From Salticus scenicus (lineage: Eukaryota; Arthropoda; Arachnida; Araneae; Salticidae): a DNA stretch of 64,000 nucleotides. The DNA is taken from positions 466,348 to 530,347 of the forward strand of contig CAWVNO010002511.1 in NCBI GenBank assembly GCA_963930645.1. The letters run 5' to 3'. This document shows positions 45,101-56,342 of the stretch, piece after piece (the stretch's first letter is position 1; each line of letters begins with the position of its first letter). A program made the position numbers and the translations under genes. The notes below the pieces were generated by a model, which had not been told where the DNA came from, searched no databases, and saw only the letters and a program-made list of their open reading frames with translations.

Positions 45101-47056
45101 TGCAGGATCCTTAATTCCTAGGACATCTAGTTCCCACAGATCAGAAATTTTTACTTCTCTAGCTAACATCGAAGTGACTACAAGGTTTTCAGTATCTTCA
45201 GTAAACTTCTTAGTGCGTCCCATAACAGTCCAACCTAGCCTTGTTTCAATAGCGGTCAGGCCGGATTTCAGATTCTTCAGCTTTCCTGTCATTAATTTGC
45301 CAGCTACATCTGCACCTATAAGGAGCTCTATGGGGTTAAGGCAATCTTCTAAATATATCCCCGTACCTGATAAATCATCTTCACACAGTTCTTGAGTGAC
45401 CGGTGGCATAGTAAAACAAATTGTAGGTTGACTCAAAACTTCAAAATTGCAACGATAAGTTTCGCTGACATCAGAAAGGTAAGCTTTGTAAACATTGTGT
45501 GTCAAAGTATTCGTGTTCGAACCACCAAATAAGGAATGCTTCAGTTTTTCTTTTCTTATTGGCTTGTATCCAATCTTTTTTGCAGTGTTTTCTAAGATGT
45601 AAGACCTTTGGGAAGCGGAATCAATAATCGCCCGAATTTTTAAAATTCTGTTTTCACCTCTTAAATTAATCACGAGTGTCTGTAGCAAAACACTGGGAGT
45701 TGATGAAACATTTGATAATGTTGTATCTTGATCGGAAGTATTCTTGTCATTTTTAACCCTTTGTGCGTGCGCAGCTGATTTCGGATCATTCTTACAGAGA
45801 AGAGTATGGTGGGGTTTCCCACAAATCGCACAGTTACATCTACTTCTACACGAACTAGAAATGTGGTTCAATTTTAAACATTTAAAGCAGCCTCCCCGTT
45901 TCATAACATTTTGTTTTCTTTGATCATAAGTCAAGTTTGCTACTTTTCTACATTCCGCACTTAGATGTGGCTTATCGCAGAACACGCACTCTTGCTCTCG
46001 GTTTTGTTTACTTTGGGACGAGGTTAAAAGTTCCATACCTGTTGGAATAATTTTATTGTGTGTTAGAAAATTTTTAGATTTCATTGTGTTAAATTTCTTG
46101 GGTTTGTTTTCAAAACCAAATCCACTTGTCGCTAAATTAATTTTTTCTTCACCTTGAATTTCATTACGTAAAAACTGCATTAAAGTTTCTAATTTATTAA
46201 AAGATTTATCTTCCGAACTAAGAGAAACAGAATTCAAGTGTCTTTCCCAAATACGCAAAAGATCTATTGGTAAACAAGATTCAACTAATGGGTACAACAT
46301 TGAGGCATATTTATCGCTTGTTACACCAAGCATTTTTAAAGATCGTAACTGTGTTTCTAATTTATCATAAAGCTTCACAATTGGTAATTTATGTTCCTGA
46401 TTTACAGTATTACTTAGCACAAGGCTTAATAATTCCCTAACATAAACTTCAATTAGTACATCTTCCCTGCCAAATCTTGTATGTAAACAATCAACCGCTT
46501 GTGAATAGTTCTCAGCTGTTACGGGAAAAGATTCTACGACTTCTCTGGCTCTAGACCCCTTTTGAGTAGATTGAAGTAGATACTGAAATTTATCTACCTC
46601 CGAAATATTTGGATCTTCATGAATTTTCTTAAATAATCCCCAAAATGATAACCAGTCCTTTAAATTACCATCAAACTTTTGTAATTCAATTTTTGGTAAC
46701 TTAAAACTTCTTTTAGAATTACTTTCGTTTTCAAGTACACTTGAATTTAAATCCGAAGGTAAATTTATTCTACGTTCAAGTTTTGTTTTTAAATCAATAT
46801 AAGTATTACTATAATTATCAGCACTTTCGATTTCGCTATCCAACATGGTCTGAGTACATTTTTCATCACCTTGTAAAATTTGAAGAATTTCTTTATCAAG
46901 TGTTTCAACTTTGGAATATTTTTCTTGTAACTGTGCTAAGAACCCAGCACAAGAATCGATGTCACAAGTTTCAGTTTCTAAAAGGTTTTTTACCTTTTCA
47001 GTAAATTTTGTAAAGGTACCTCGATAAGAACCGCGTAATTTAGTTGCTGCTTCCAT
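42092..47056 (-). CDS. BEL/Pao gag-pol polyprotein
   Basis: 1,654 codons starting MEAATKLRGSY at 47056. Order of domains with approximate residues: gag DUF1759-like region 115-300 (KLPKIELQKFDGNLKDW); CCHC-type knuckles about 357-421; retropepsin-like protease (DUF1758) with catalytic IIDSAS near 477; reverse transcriptase about 765-900, with IVSDIRKALLQI near 807 and MYVDNCV at 886; Pao-type RNase H with VFCDASSHAY near 1056 and WSDSMNALFW near 1130; integrase with H-x4-H near 1352 and C-x2-C near 1387, then catalytic Asp in GVDLAGPL, Asp in YSDRGTNF and Glu in GGWWERLIG. The protein would copy the element RNA in cytoplasmic particles and insert the DNA in the nucleus. RT has YVDN where YVDD is canonical. 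The last 15 or so residues are out of frame because of a small indel. Confidence 0.95.
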   Translation of the reverse strand: MEAATKLRGSYRGTFTKFTEKVKNLLETETCDIDSCAGFLAQLQEKYSKVETLDKEILQILQGDEKCTQTMLDSEIESADNYSNTYIDLKTKLERRINLPSDLNSSVLENESNSKRSFKLPKIELQKFDGNLKDWLSFWGLFKKIHEDPNISEVDKFQYLLQSTQKGSRAREVVESFPVTAENYSQAVDCLHTRFGREDVLIEVYVRELLSLVLSNTVNQEHKLPIVKLYDKLETQLRSLKMLGVTSDKYASMLYPLVESCLPIDLLRIWERHLNSVSLSSEDKSFNKLETLMQFLRNEIQGEEKINLATSGFGFENKPKKFNTMKSKNFLTHNKIIPTGMELLTSSQSKQNREQECVFCDKPHLSAECRKVANLTYDQRKQNVMKRGGCFKCLKLNHISSSCRSRCNCAICGKPHHTLLCKNDPKSAAHAQRVKNDKNTSDQDTTLSNVSSTPSVLLQTLVINLRGENRILKIRAIIDSASQRSYILENTAKKIGYKPIRKEKLKHSLFGGSNTNTLTHNVYKAYLSDVSETYRCNFEVLSQPTICFTMPPVTQELCEDDLSGTGIYLEDCLNPIELLIGADVAGKLMTGKLKNLKSGLTAIETRLGWTVMGRTKKFTEDTENLVVTSMLAREVKISDLWELDVLGIKDPAEKQSKEELEEASKNHFEKTLSRDDGGRYVVKLPWIEGHQELPDNKTIAERRLKSTVRTLKNKGLIEDYEEVFCQWLGEEIIEEVNTDEFEKIDCHHLPHRAVIKEHSTTTIRPVFNASAKEKNSYYLNDCLAKGPNYMELIPNILNKFRLNKYGIVSDIRKALLQIRINEEDCDFLRFLWWEGGDPNKVKIYRHRRVVFGVNCSPFLLGATLNFHLSNVPDYLQETASKLKNSMYVDNCVTSCSSEEEVVNFMAQSKEIMSAGCFDLRGWIGNGLPPSVYGIPEEDFPETVSVLGLNWNILEDTLYCSLKFDECENANLSKRFILSLASKIFDPIGFFCPVTLIAKIIMQECWRRKLPWDAKLPDDIEKKFLKWVNALKCLEGIRIPRRILENHALNTNVSFHVFCDASSHAYATCIYIREENNFHVRCQLVQARARVAPLKSVSIPRLELLACCLGVRLMNSIKGDFCDSQVQTFYWSDSMNALFWIKNQEPWGVFVLNRTREIRSLSHPNDWRYVPGNLNPADLPSRGCNADALLKSLWWEGPEFLKTPTSQWPRQEISPEIQIVNSEKKRSIISALSTETTEKFYERYSSYVKLLRVTAWIYRFISNLRNHSKRNSGDLTNKELKHAELILLKMVQREDFPKGIDDRLRKLHPTVDKDGLLRVKSLILRSKDNTDFRLPIILPGNHYIVQKLIEWKHNELNHAGVQILMNHLREKYWILRCRKSIRQVTLRCIRCKRFTVNSVQPEITALPEDRIRDAAIFEITGVDLAGPLYLKNGKKCWIVLYTCAVYRAVHHELLTSLSSEAFLQTLRRFVARRGRPSVIYSDRGTNFSGASKLFTDPILAKIRKEALIQNIIWKFIRPASPWWGGWWERLIGCTKQILRRVLGRAALDFEELYTIICDIECLMNSRPLTTISEDPDDLIPLTPSMFLQGIKETGLPDLDNFENVNLKRRLRYLLKLKKDLRKRFRIEYLGQLKNSNGIAKTDKKNCCRRHSSRRS

Positions 47057-47600
47057 AATTCAAATAAAGACTGATAAAATAATAAACAAACACTTCAAAT
47101 CAAAGCTTCATAAAACGAGAACAAAAAATATTCCGAAATCGAAAGTAATTCTGGGAAGAAAACATCAGAATTCTAAATAATGTTTTGAGAACAAAAACAT
47201 TCAATTTTCGAAACACTTTGATTCAAAATAACAATTTTCATATAAAATAATAATCTTCTTTATTAAATCAAAATATGCAAAATCAATGTAAAATCAAAAT
47301 ATGCATTCATAGAATATGTATTAACATTTTCTTCAACATAAACAAATTCTTCATATTGTTCTAAATATCAAATGAGCAGTTCAAAAATAAACATACATTT
47401 TATGTTTTCAAAATTATTCTCAATAACACTTACAAAAAGTATTTCAAAATTTTTAATGTTATCTTCTCATAAAAATGAGATCATATTTCAATTAGAATAA
47501 ATTATATTCTATTTCTATACTTTATTCATTAGAACAAATTAGAATTTATTACTTAGAACAAATTTTTCTACCGGCGTCCCTGTGAACGGGCGCCATTAAA
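47057..47600 (-). other. 5' leader of the BEL/Pao element
   Basis: About 540 bp between 5' LTR and gag start, AT-rich and without its own long frame. It begins with the primer-binding site. Confidence 0.8.
47576..47595 (-). promoter_or_regulatory. primer-binding site of the BEL/Pao element
   Basis: On the element strand TGGCGCCCGTTCACAGGGAC begins 5 bp inside the 5' LTR. TGGCGCCCG is shared with primer-binding sites for lysine tRNAs, so a tRNA-Lys-like primer is plausible. Confidence 0.75.
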
Positions 47601-48021
47601 TGTCCCGTCAGGTTTTATAAATTTCATAAGAAAGAGGATAAAATATTTCTTACCCGACAGGTCTTGTTCTTTTTCGCCGGCTTATTCTAAGTAATCACAA
47701 AGTAGTCGAAACAAACACAGCTCAAATTTCACGACACAAACGTTTAATTGGACGCACTATTTACATTTATAATACATAATTGTTTCATAAATATCTGCAG
47801 CTATCACAATATTTAATATTGGCTGCCAAGCATTTAATATTAGCTGTCGAGCGTCAGAACGCTCTTTCATATCCTCACGGATTCACATTCCTTCTTTTTA
47901 CAACAGAAAAACAAAACTTTTCATCATCAGAAAAAAACATGTTGCCAATCAATAAACATAAAAATAGGCAGACGATCTCCAGTGGAAGAACAGCCCGCCC
48001 CCTGACGGCAAGAATGGGTCA
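47601..48021 (-). repeat. 5' LTR of the BEL/Pao element
   Basis: 421 bp, near-identical to the 3' LTR. It would hold the element promoter and transcription start; no TATA or initiator was assigned. Confidence 0.96.
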
Positions 48022-48026
48022 CCTGT

Positions 48027-48790
48027 ATTTGGGAATTAAAACGAAGGTATATGAGATGAAAAGATAGTGCAAATATTTATTTTGCTTCATGTCAGACGAA
48101 AACCTATTCCATACCCTTCTTTATTGCGTTTAAGCATGATATAATAAATAATATTTTTATTTAAAAAAAAAAATCTACAGCTTTATACTTATGTTACCAT
48201 AATTTCTCTATATATTGCTGCCTTTTTTCGTCAACCGCACGGTAATAAATGCTACATATATATATATATATATATATAACTTTTGTTACATTTTATTTAT
48301 TATTGTTATTATTATTTTTTAAGTAGTATATACATTTTACTGAACAACATAATACACATTCCAAAAACATTTTTAACTAAATAAATACTGTAACCTGTTC
48401 TCTTTTTGTGTTACTTTTCAGTACTTTAAAATCTTATGCAATAAACATTATTGTTAAGTAACTGTATCATAAAGCTGTATTAACTTTTATTTTTATTTAT
48501 TTATATATATATTTTTTTTTGTGTGTTGTGTTTACAGGGTTTGTTAACTTCAAAATAATGGAGGTTTCTTCTTAGTGAAAGCAGGTATGTGTAAAAACTT
48601 TATTCAGTGAAAGTGTTAATATAATATTAAATAGTAAAGTAAATTCATTGAAAATTCTGTGTACTGGAAAACTGAAAATTTATTTTTTGACACATTATAA
48701 AATGGATAATTTATATGATAATGGTATAAATGGTAGTGATTTTTAGAAATATATAATGTTTTTGTTTCTGCTCTGCATATACTGAAAAGT
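48027..48790. other. AT-rich noncoding stretch
   Basis: TA microsatellite near 48255-48280. An AG (48537) and GTATGT (48585) bracket a 47-bp exon-like piece with stops in all useful frames. Nothing else. Confidence 0.45.
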
Positions 48791-48799
48791 TAATTTAGT

Positions 48800-48997
48800 T
48801 AAAACTACTTACTGTTATATAAATTTTAAGAAAACGATTATGTTCTAATAACAAAGATTTAAAATTCAATATTAGTTATTAAAATGTTGTTATTTTTGTT
48901 AAAACAAAACAATATTTCTTTCCTCATTTCTCTCTCTCGCAAGTCTGTCATGTTTCACTGAATTTTTAATAGTCAGAATGATTTAGAAAAACGTTTC

Positions 48998-49028
<31 letters not shown>

Positions 49029-50330
49029 TTTTTCCTAGGGGGGAAAAAAGTTCATTTTATGTTTTTGTAAAATTTAAGTGTTGTGAATTTTGTTATAAAA
49101 TTATGAAGTAAAAGTTTTCCTTATCAATTTATTTATTTAATTTTTAATGAATGAAATGTTACTTTTATATGGTGAAAATTAATAGTGATTTAGAAGAGTG
49201 TATTAATTCTTTTTTTTTTTTTTTAAGTGAACAGAAAGCAGAAATAAAATTATCAAATTTCATTTTCAACTGGTTTCGAAAAGTAATTTAGTTTAAAATA
49301 CTCTTTGTTACTTAAAATAGATGAAAATGTTAGAAGTCTTTATAAGAAATAATAACAATTTAATTTTGTTTTAAATAGATTCTTCTCAGAAGACATGAAA
49401 ATGTTTTTTCGAAAAAACTGCCTTTGAAGTTCAGGAAAAACTTTAATGTTGTAAATGTTGTTGCATAATTATGCAATAAAAACTTTCATAATATCAATAT
49501 TTCAAATGAATGAAATGTTAATTTTGTATAGTGAAACTAAAAATTGGTTTAATCGTTTAAAAAAGAATCTTTTACAAGTTTTCGCTTTTTCCTCTTGTTT
49601 CATTTTCTCATAAATTTATACTAAAAATAATGAACTTAAAAATACTATTTGTTGCTTAAATTTGATAAAAATAATAGAATGCTTCATATCAAATGATAAG
49701 AATTCAATTTTAGCTGTCAATATTTTGAATTTTGTGATAAAACGCATAATAACATTTTTGTCGAAACTGCACTTAACGCTTCAGTAAAATTTGGCTTTTA
49801 AAGGTGTTGTTACATAATAATCAGTAAAATGTTTTAAGATACTTATATTTTAAATATTTGAAACATAATTTTTATATGGTGAAACTTAAAAGTTGTTTAG
49901 AAGGAAATCTTTTTCAAATGATTGCCCCGCCCTCGAGATACGGTTCGAGAAATATGGTAAATTTCACTATAAAAAGAAATTGAAGAAAAATTATATTTAA
50001 AAAACTGTTTGTTGCTTTAATTTGATAATAATAGTAAAGATTTTTATATAAAATGATAAGAATTAAATTTCAGCTGTCAATATTTTGAATTTTGTGATAA
50101 AACACGTAATAGCATTTTTGTCGAAACCGCAGTTATCGCTTCTGTAAAATTTGACTTTTGTAGGTGTTGTTACATAATAGTCAGTAAAAATTTTCAAGAG
50201 ACCTATATTTTAAATATTTGGAACATAATTTTTATATGGTGAAACTTAAAAGTTCTTTAGAAGGAAATCTTTTTCAAATGATTGCCCCGCCCTCGGGATA
50301 CGGTTCCATCAATATGGTAAATTTCACATA
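48800..50330. repeat. degenerate tandem repeat, about 350-bp units, four copies
   Basis: The last two units (about 49650-49975 and 50005-50330) are clearly alike: both contain gctgtcaatattttgaattt, gcatttttgtcgaaac-type text, acataatttttatatggtga and gattgccccgccctcg. Two older units upstream (about 48800-49200 and 49290-49560) share only the order of landmarks. No conserved frame. Confidence 0.65.
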
Positions 50331-50953
50331 CTACGCATCAAGTCTTTTCCCCACCCCCAATTTTTTACTTTGTTGATATAGCAATTGAGATAATTTGTTA
50401 TTATATAAACAGTATCATGAAAAATTATTTAATAATCGAGACTGCTGTTACCTTCTAAAATAAAAGGTTAATATATAAATATGAATGTTACTGATTTTAT
50501 ATATTTATATTAAAAAAAAATCATTTATTTATTTTTTAAGATAGCAATGTTTTTATTATTATTATTTTAGATTGGTTGAAGCCAAAGTGATAGTAATGAC
50601 TGATTATAAGCTTATAAGTAATTTGAGTAAATAAATTTTATAATTTGTAACCATTTTTTTTTTTTTTTTTAAATATTTAACGATTATTGTTCATTACTAT
50701 CGACATTTTATGACTCCTTTGAAGTATGTGATTCAAGGTGGCTCATTACTGTTAGCTAATCATATTATTATTTATAATCAAAAATATTTTATGGCCAATG
50801 ATTTAATTCTTTCTTCTCATTTGTAAAATTTGTAAATGTTAAATTAGTTTTGTTTTCTAAATTTTTTTGAATTATACAAAAAATGATATGTTGAAAATTT
50901 TTAGAAATCAATTTTTAAAACGAGGACTAATTTAGTATGGCTGTGAATTAAAC

Positions 50954-50984
<31 letters not shown>

Positions 50985-51940
50985 GTAATGATTACTTCTT
51001 CTGATTACCAATTTACCCGTATTGTTCTTAACTATCAATGACAATGGATAATGTTCCCTTAAAAAGCTGTAATATTGCTACAGAATTAATTCAGATTACA
51101 ATGCATATTTTACATCTGCAGTTCAGTGTCAAAAACATTTATACTCAGGAGCAAAAAAAAAAAGGAAAAGAGCTTAACTTCCCCCCGTCCAGAAGATTGT
51201 AATTTTTTTTCTTTTAATGCTAAATGAAAGAATCACTCTTTTAAAACCAAAATTTAAGTTACGCAAATGTTAATTTGAAGTGATATTTTTCAATTATTGA
51301 TTTTAATAATTAGTGAACATTTATGATTGTCAATTATTAATTGACGTTCCTGAAAAAAATTTTGAGCCTTTTTTTTTTTTTTTTTTAATAAAATGTCTTC
51401 AGCCCCTCACATGATTTATGAATTGCTGCACTTCTGCCTATGCCAATTTTGTATTAAATTTTCAGATTAAGAGATTTCGAAAATGCTACTTTTTGTGTCA
51501 TACTCTGGGGGAGAGAGAAATTATAATTTACAAATTACTTATTAATTTCCAGAGACAGTACTCTGTATATTAAATAAGGATGTATTTAGTGTATTTATAT
51601 GTATATATATATACAAACGCACATATGTGTTTGCATGTATATGTTATTATTATTTTTTTTTTCAGCGGAATACAGTTGTCAATGATACATACATACAGTT
51701 AAATTTAGTTTTCAGTAACAGTTAATGATTAAAATATTCCTGTTCATTTTCAAAAAAAGAAAAGACCAATTTGTCTACATAATGCGGAATTTATTGTTTT
51801 AGTATCTAGTATTTACAAAAAGAATTATTCTCGAAATTAAAATTATTTCTTTTCTTTGCTGAAAAATTTTGTTAAAAATGTAAAGTGCAGTATTTTCTTA
51901 TGAGAATTTTTAATATGTGAACTAAAAGTAGTTTATACAA
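50331..51940. other. AT-rich noncoding stretch with homopolymers
   Basis: Poly-T near 50655, poly-A of about 28 bases near 50954-50981, poly-T near 51370. No gene or bounded element seen. Confidence 0.5.
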
Positions 51941-51944
51941 TTAA

Positions 51945-52215
51945 CCTTTTGCTTACGGGCGGGAAGACCGTGATCCCGCGAAAAAATCCCGCGATGGTGC
52001 TGAAGAAACCGGGGTCGGTCTAATCGCTGTCCCAGGCATTTTCACCCCTCAAGTATATGGTGCAGTAATTGATTTTCTCCGTGGGTGGCTTATTAATTGC
52101 TGGAGAAGGGAACTGTGTAGGGATGATAGTATTTAATGAGAGGAAAATAGGGGAAAAATTATCTCTTCGGAGGACATTTAATATCATCCTGCGTCTTTAT
52201 CTCGTTAGCAATACA
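51945..52215. other. GC-rich island of unknown nature
   Basis: Starts ttaaccttttgcttacgggc, contains ATCCCGCG twice in 21 bp (about 51972-51993) and stays near 45-50% GC to about 52180 in a 25% GC setting. TTAACC at its left edge recalls piggyBac-type ends, but no partner end was found. No frame of note. Confidence 0.4.
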
Positions 52216-52673
52216 TTTTGTTTAGATGTTAGAAAAATATTTTAATTTCAATTTTTCTTTTCTTGTATGTATTATTCTATACCATAGAATGATTGGGAAA
52301 AGGGGCCAAGATCGCATTCAGTATGTTGTAATAATGAAATGTTTGTTTCATATTTAATTTTTTTTTTTTTTTTTTTTTCATATAATATGAAATAACATTA
52401 ATAAAATTACTATCAGATTTTTGTTTCGGTACTCTAAAAAGCTTACTATACAAAAAGAAAGAATCACACACCAATATTAGCCTAGAAAAACTATTACTTT
52501 CAATCAAAAAAATAAATGTTTTAATCATTTCAATAAACTATTTGCTATAAAAGTGGAGAAAAATATAATATTGTTATAGTTGCAACCCGTGGAAAATACG
52601 GGATACGGAATAAATTGAAATAAGTACACATATTTCAATAATATTCCACGCTTACTATTAAAAATATAAGTCC

Positions 52674-52678
<5 letters not shown>

Positions 52679-52719
<41 letters not shown>

Positions 52720-52920
52720 CAAGAAATTAATTCATGATCATAAATTATGAAACATATTCCGAGGCATTTTATTGGGAAATTAGAAAATTTACAAAACGAT
52801 TTCCATGAAATGTATTGAGTAATCAATGCATTTTACTGGGAAAAAATAAATAAATAAATGAAAATAAATAAATAAATAAATAAAAAGAAATAAATAAATA
52901 AATAAAAAGAAAGAAAGAAT
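52679..52920. repeat. AAT and AAAT microsatellites
   Basis: (AAT)n at about 52679-52718 and interrupted (AAAT)n at about 52846-52910. The open frames over them encode only runs of I, L or K. Confidence 0.85.
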
Positions 52921-53589
52921 AAAACTACTAAAATCTGTTGCAGGCAGGTTTCTATTTTAATAATATATCCACGCATACATGAAAGCAAGCCAAAGTAATA
53001 AATATGCGTAAAATATGAATTTTACTATATTTTTAAAAAATAGGTTTAATAAAGCGTTAAAAAGGTATTAAAATTTCTGTAACAATAATGATAAAATATA
53101 ATAAAGAATTTATATTATGAAGTCTTAAAAAGAAAAAAAAAGAAAGAAAAGAAAAAGAAAACAGACTTTAAATTCATTTTTAGTAAATCGTGCATTTAAT
53201 TTTGCCAATTTCAACACATCTTTTACTTAGTCTGTATATGTCTATATGATATATATACAGAGGGTTTTCCAAAATGATTGAAATTCACTTTAATTTTTTA
53301 TTAGAGATAAATTGACAAAAGATATTCAAAATATGTTAAAAATAAAGTAGATAAAAAAGATAGTGTAAGGAAAGCGCTTCTCCCATTAAATTTATAAATC
53401 TTACATATTTTATATATTTAATTAAATTCCTCTAGACAAATTTGGTCAGTTAGAAAATTTTTCTTTTACACTCAACAAGACCAATAGAAAAAAAATAAAT
53501 AGTGGATCTGCAGATCAGGAGCTTCAACATCTTATTTCCATTTCCATCCACAGTATTCATTAGATCATTTTTATTTATTCTGTATTATA

Positions 53590-53626
<37 letters not shown>

Positions 53627-53849
53627 TTCGATTGACTTGCTACAAAAACAGATACATTTTTGAGGGGGGGGGGGCTGCTTACCCTCAGTCTTCGCTGTAT
53701 CTTTCTTTCTATAACTCTCTCTCTCTATATATATATGTGTGTGTGTGTGTATTCCTAATAACTGGTAGTCTTGTATTAATTCTATCTAATTCATAAATAC
53801 TTTTACCAAATTTTATGCAAAAAATATTACAAAGCATATCGGAATTATT
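52921..53849. other. AT-rich noncoding stretch with TA, CT and GT microsatellites
   Basis: (TA)n at about 53593-53625, G run near 53664, and CT, TA and GT runs at 53716-53750. An AGGGTTTTCCAAAATGA phrase near 53260 resembles the ends of small arthropod MITEs. Confidence 0.45.
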
Positions 53850-55040
53850 TTGTGTAACCCTGTAAATTTTTACCAATTCTGTGCTCGCAGTTTTCAAAAG
53901 AAAAACATGCTTTTAAAATTCTAGTGCGATTACATTATATTTAATGGAGTGTAACCATGTTAAAATACATTTTTAAGAAATATCGACTGTAGACCGTAAT
54001 AGTCCGAAATTCCTTTATGTATACTGGAAAAGGAGCCAGAGTGATTATATACGCCAATAATAAGAATGCACCTTATAATTATAACTCATTAATTTTCAAA
54101 ACTAATTTGACATCATTTGGATATTACAGTACGTCATCGTAATTCTTTTGTGTGGTGCCGTAAATAAAATTTTTAGTATATACATACCCTTTTTTTTTAG
54201 AGTAAACATACTTTTAAGCATCTTTATAATGTACTCTAATTCCATTATGTTTTATACAGCATACACGCATTAAAGTACGCTAAAAAAAGAAGAAAAAATG
54301 TCCATAGGCTCTAGTGTCATGAATTTATTTTGTGTGTCTCTGTATATGAAGCATAAACGTTTTATACATGAGTAAAAACTATTGAACTTAGTCTATGTTT
54401 TTCATGAATATTTGTACGAAATTTGACATAATTTGGATGATTACGTGACATTGTCGGGACGTTTTTGTAAGGCCCTGTATATTAATTAGGAAGCTTAAGC
54501 TCACATATTTTCAGAAGAAAACATAAGTTTAAGCATCTCAGTAATTTACGCTGATTTAATTTTGTTGATTGCAAAATAATGACGTTAAAATACTATGAAA
54601 AGAATATACACCAAAACCATACAGCTTCCGTGGAGCTCATGAATATGTGTACCAGATTGGAACTCTATAGCGTGATTTTTGCAGCCGTTATCGCACGACA
54701 AACAGATAGACAAACAGACACACATATGGAACCCAAAATCTTTATTAGTCTCAACATGGAGGACTCCACTAACATTTCAGCAGTAATAATAATAACGACG
54801 GATAACTCTACCTGTAAAATCAGCTGAATTATATAGTAAAAGAAATTGTAATTTTTTTCGTATCATTTACTAGGCTTCGTTTAAAAACTGATCATATACA
54901 AATTGGTAATCGAAATTTTTGCTTCGAAAACATCATATATGTTATGTATGTCTAAATAGAGAAAGGCAAACAGTAAGTCTGTCTAATTACGATGCTGCGT
55001 ACATATGACCCTCAGTTTTACTTTATGTGACTTTGTAAAT
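53850..55040. repeat. degenerate dispersed-unit tandem repeat
   Basis: Units share three landmarks in order: tttgtgtaaccctgtaaatt-type text (53851, 54148, 54330, 54462, 55015), an aacatacttttaagcatct-type piece, and a column with gttaaaatac. Spacing varies from 130 to 300 bp. Ends with cagatagacaaacagacaca (54703), found in many arthropod repeats. Noncoding. Confidence 0.5.
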
Positions 55041-55394
55041 TGGATACATAATTATAAGTTATGTAAACAGACAGTAATGTAATGATGTTTTTATTTTTTT
55101 ATAATTATGTTGTTACTATAAAAATAGTAGGTCGAATTGATCTAGAGTGTCATATAAAACTTTTAAATATGTGAATTTTTTGTAGATTAACCGAAAGAAT
55201 TTTTTTCTAAATTTGAATACTTTTGACAAGTTATATTGCGCAGTCTTCATTATTTAGACTGTTAATTCGGCAAGTTATATTCGGTAAACTATTAAACCAT
55301 GTTTCAGTCTTTTTGCGACGCCTTTCATATAAGATTCAAAGAATCTTACTATGTCAAACAGGGACACAAGCTTCATTTGTGACAGAGAGTTTCC

Positions 55395-55440
55395 GTTTTC
55401 ATAGCTGGTAGACGGGAGGTGGCAGGTTCGAACCTAGCTC
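55395..55440 (+). repeat. tRNA-derived SINE remnant
   Basis: AGACGGGAGGTGGCAGGTTC followed by GAACCT matches the anticodon-stem to B-box portion of many tRNA-derived SINE heads (GGGAGGTC-C-GGTTCGAAYCC). The A box and body are missing, so it is not a tRNA gene. Confidence 0.5.
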
Positions 55441-55787
55441 CAACTCTTCCATCTAGCTGTTTAGATTTTTCCGTACTTTTCTCCGAAATTGACGCAATAT
55501 AAATGGACACCTCAGACAGACCTCTCTGAGATAACATATAAAGATTTCGAAAAGGCTAATTTTAAGAGACATTATAATATCTGAAAAATAAGTTTATTTT
55601 TCCTGCTCGTATTTTTTCCTCTTCAAATTTAAAGCACTACATATATGACTAAATATTTAACTTTTAAAAAATCAAATATATATTAATTTAAATTCCATGC
55701 AAAATAGTTTACCTGAAGTTTATTTTAAAATTTATTTAGCAGAATAAAGAACTCATTGTACATTTTATCATTTATTTAATTTTTATT

Positions 55788-55827
<40 letters not shown>

Positions 55828-56305
55828 ATGTATATATTTCTATTCTAGTATATGTTTAACTTGTCATTTAAACGGAATAAAATTATTTAATCAGGTTTAA
55901 AATAAATTTAGTTTTGTTTTTAGTTTCATCTTAAATTTGCGTATTTTGTTTAAAAATAAAATCTGCATAATATATCATAGTCGCCAAATTTAAGCTTTTT
56001 TGACTAACATCTTCATAATCAGTTCTTCTTATTATTATTTTGCTTTTATGTAATTTATAAAACTTCAATTTGCGAGTAAAACGAGATTTTTTTTTTTTTA
56101 CAAAAATGTGGCATTAAAAATGTGTAAAATTTGGCAACTATGATAAATTAAAACTGTAAATATCTATTAAACACTGATTGGAAATCCACGCAAAACAATT
56201 TGACCAGTTTTTATGTTATGAGTTTATGTAATGAAAACTATATTTTTCTTGAAATCATTATTATTATTATTATTATTATTATTTTGATTTTAAAAGAAAT
56301 ACATT

Positions 56306-56342
<37 letters not shown>

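Larger units (their letters stand above)
41161..48021 (-). mobile_element. complete BEL/Pao LTR retrotransposon
   Basis: Two 421-bp LTRs (TGTCCC...GGTCA) bracket one long gag-pol frame, and CCTGT is duplicated at 41156-41160 and 48022-48026. The 5-bp duplication, single fused gag-pol frame and domain order protease-RT-RNase H-integrase define BEL/Pao. Primer-binding site and polypurine tract are both in place. The LTRs differ at one position that I could find (t at 41272 versus c at 47712), so the insertion is recent. The element lies inside the 21.6-kb TTAA block. Confidence 0.96.

Noticed and set aside
42132..47004. Several plus-strand frames of 60-162 codons
   Set aside because: They lie opposite the BEL/Pao gag-pol frame and have no domain of their own.
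55395..55440. tRNA gene
   Set aside because: Only a B-box and part of the anticodon arm are present; no acceptor stem pairs, so a SINE remnant is the better call.
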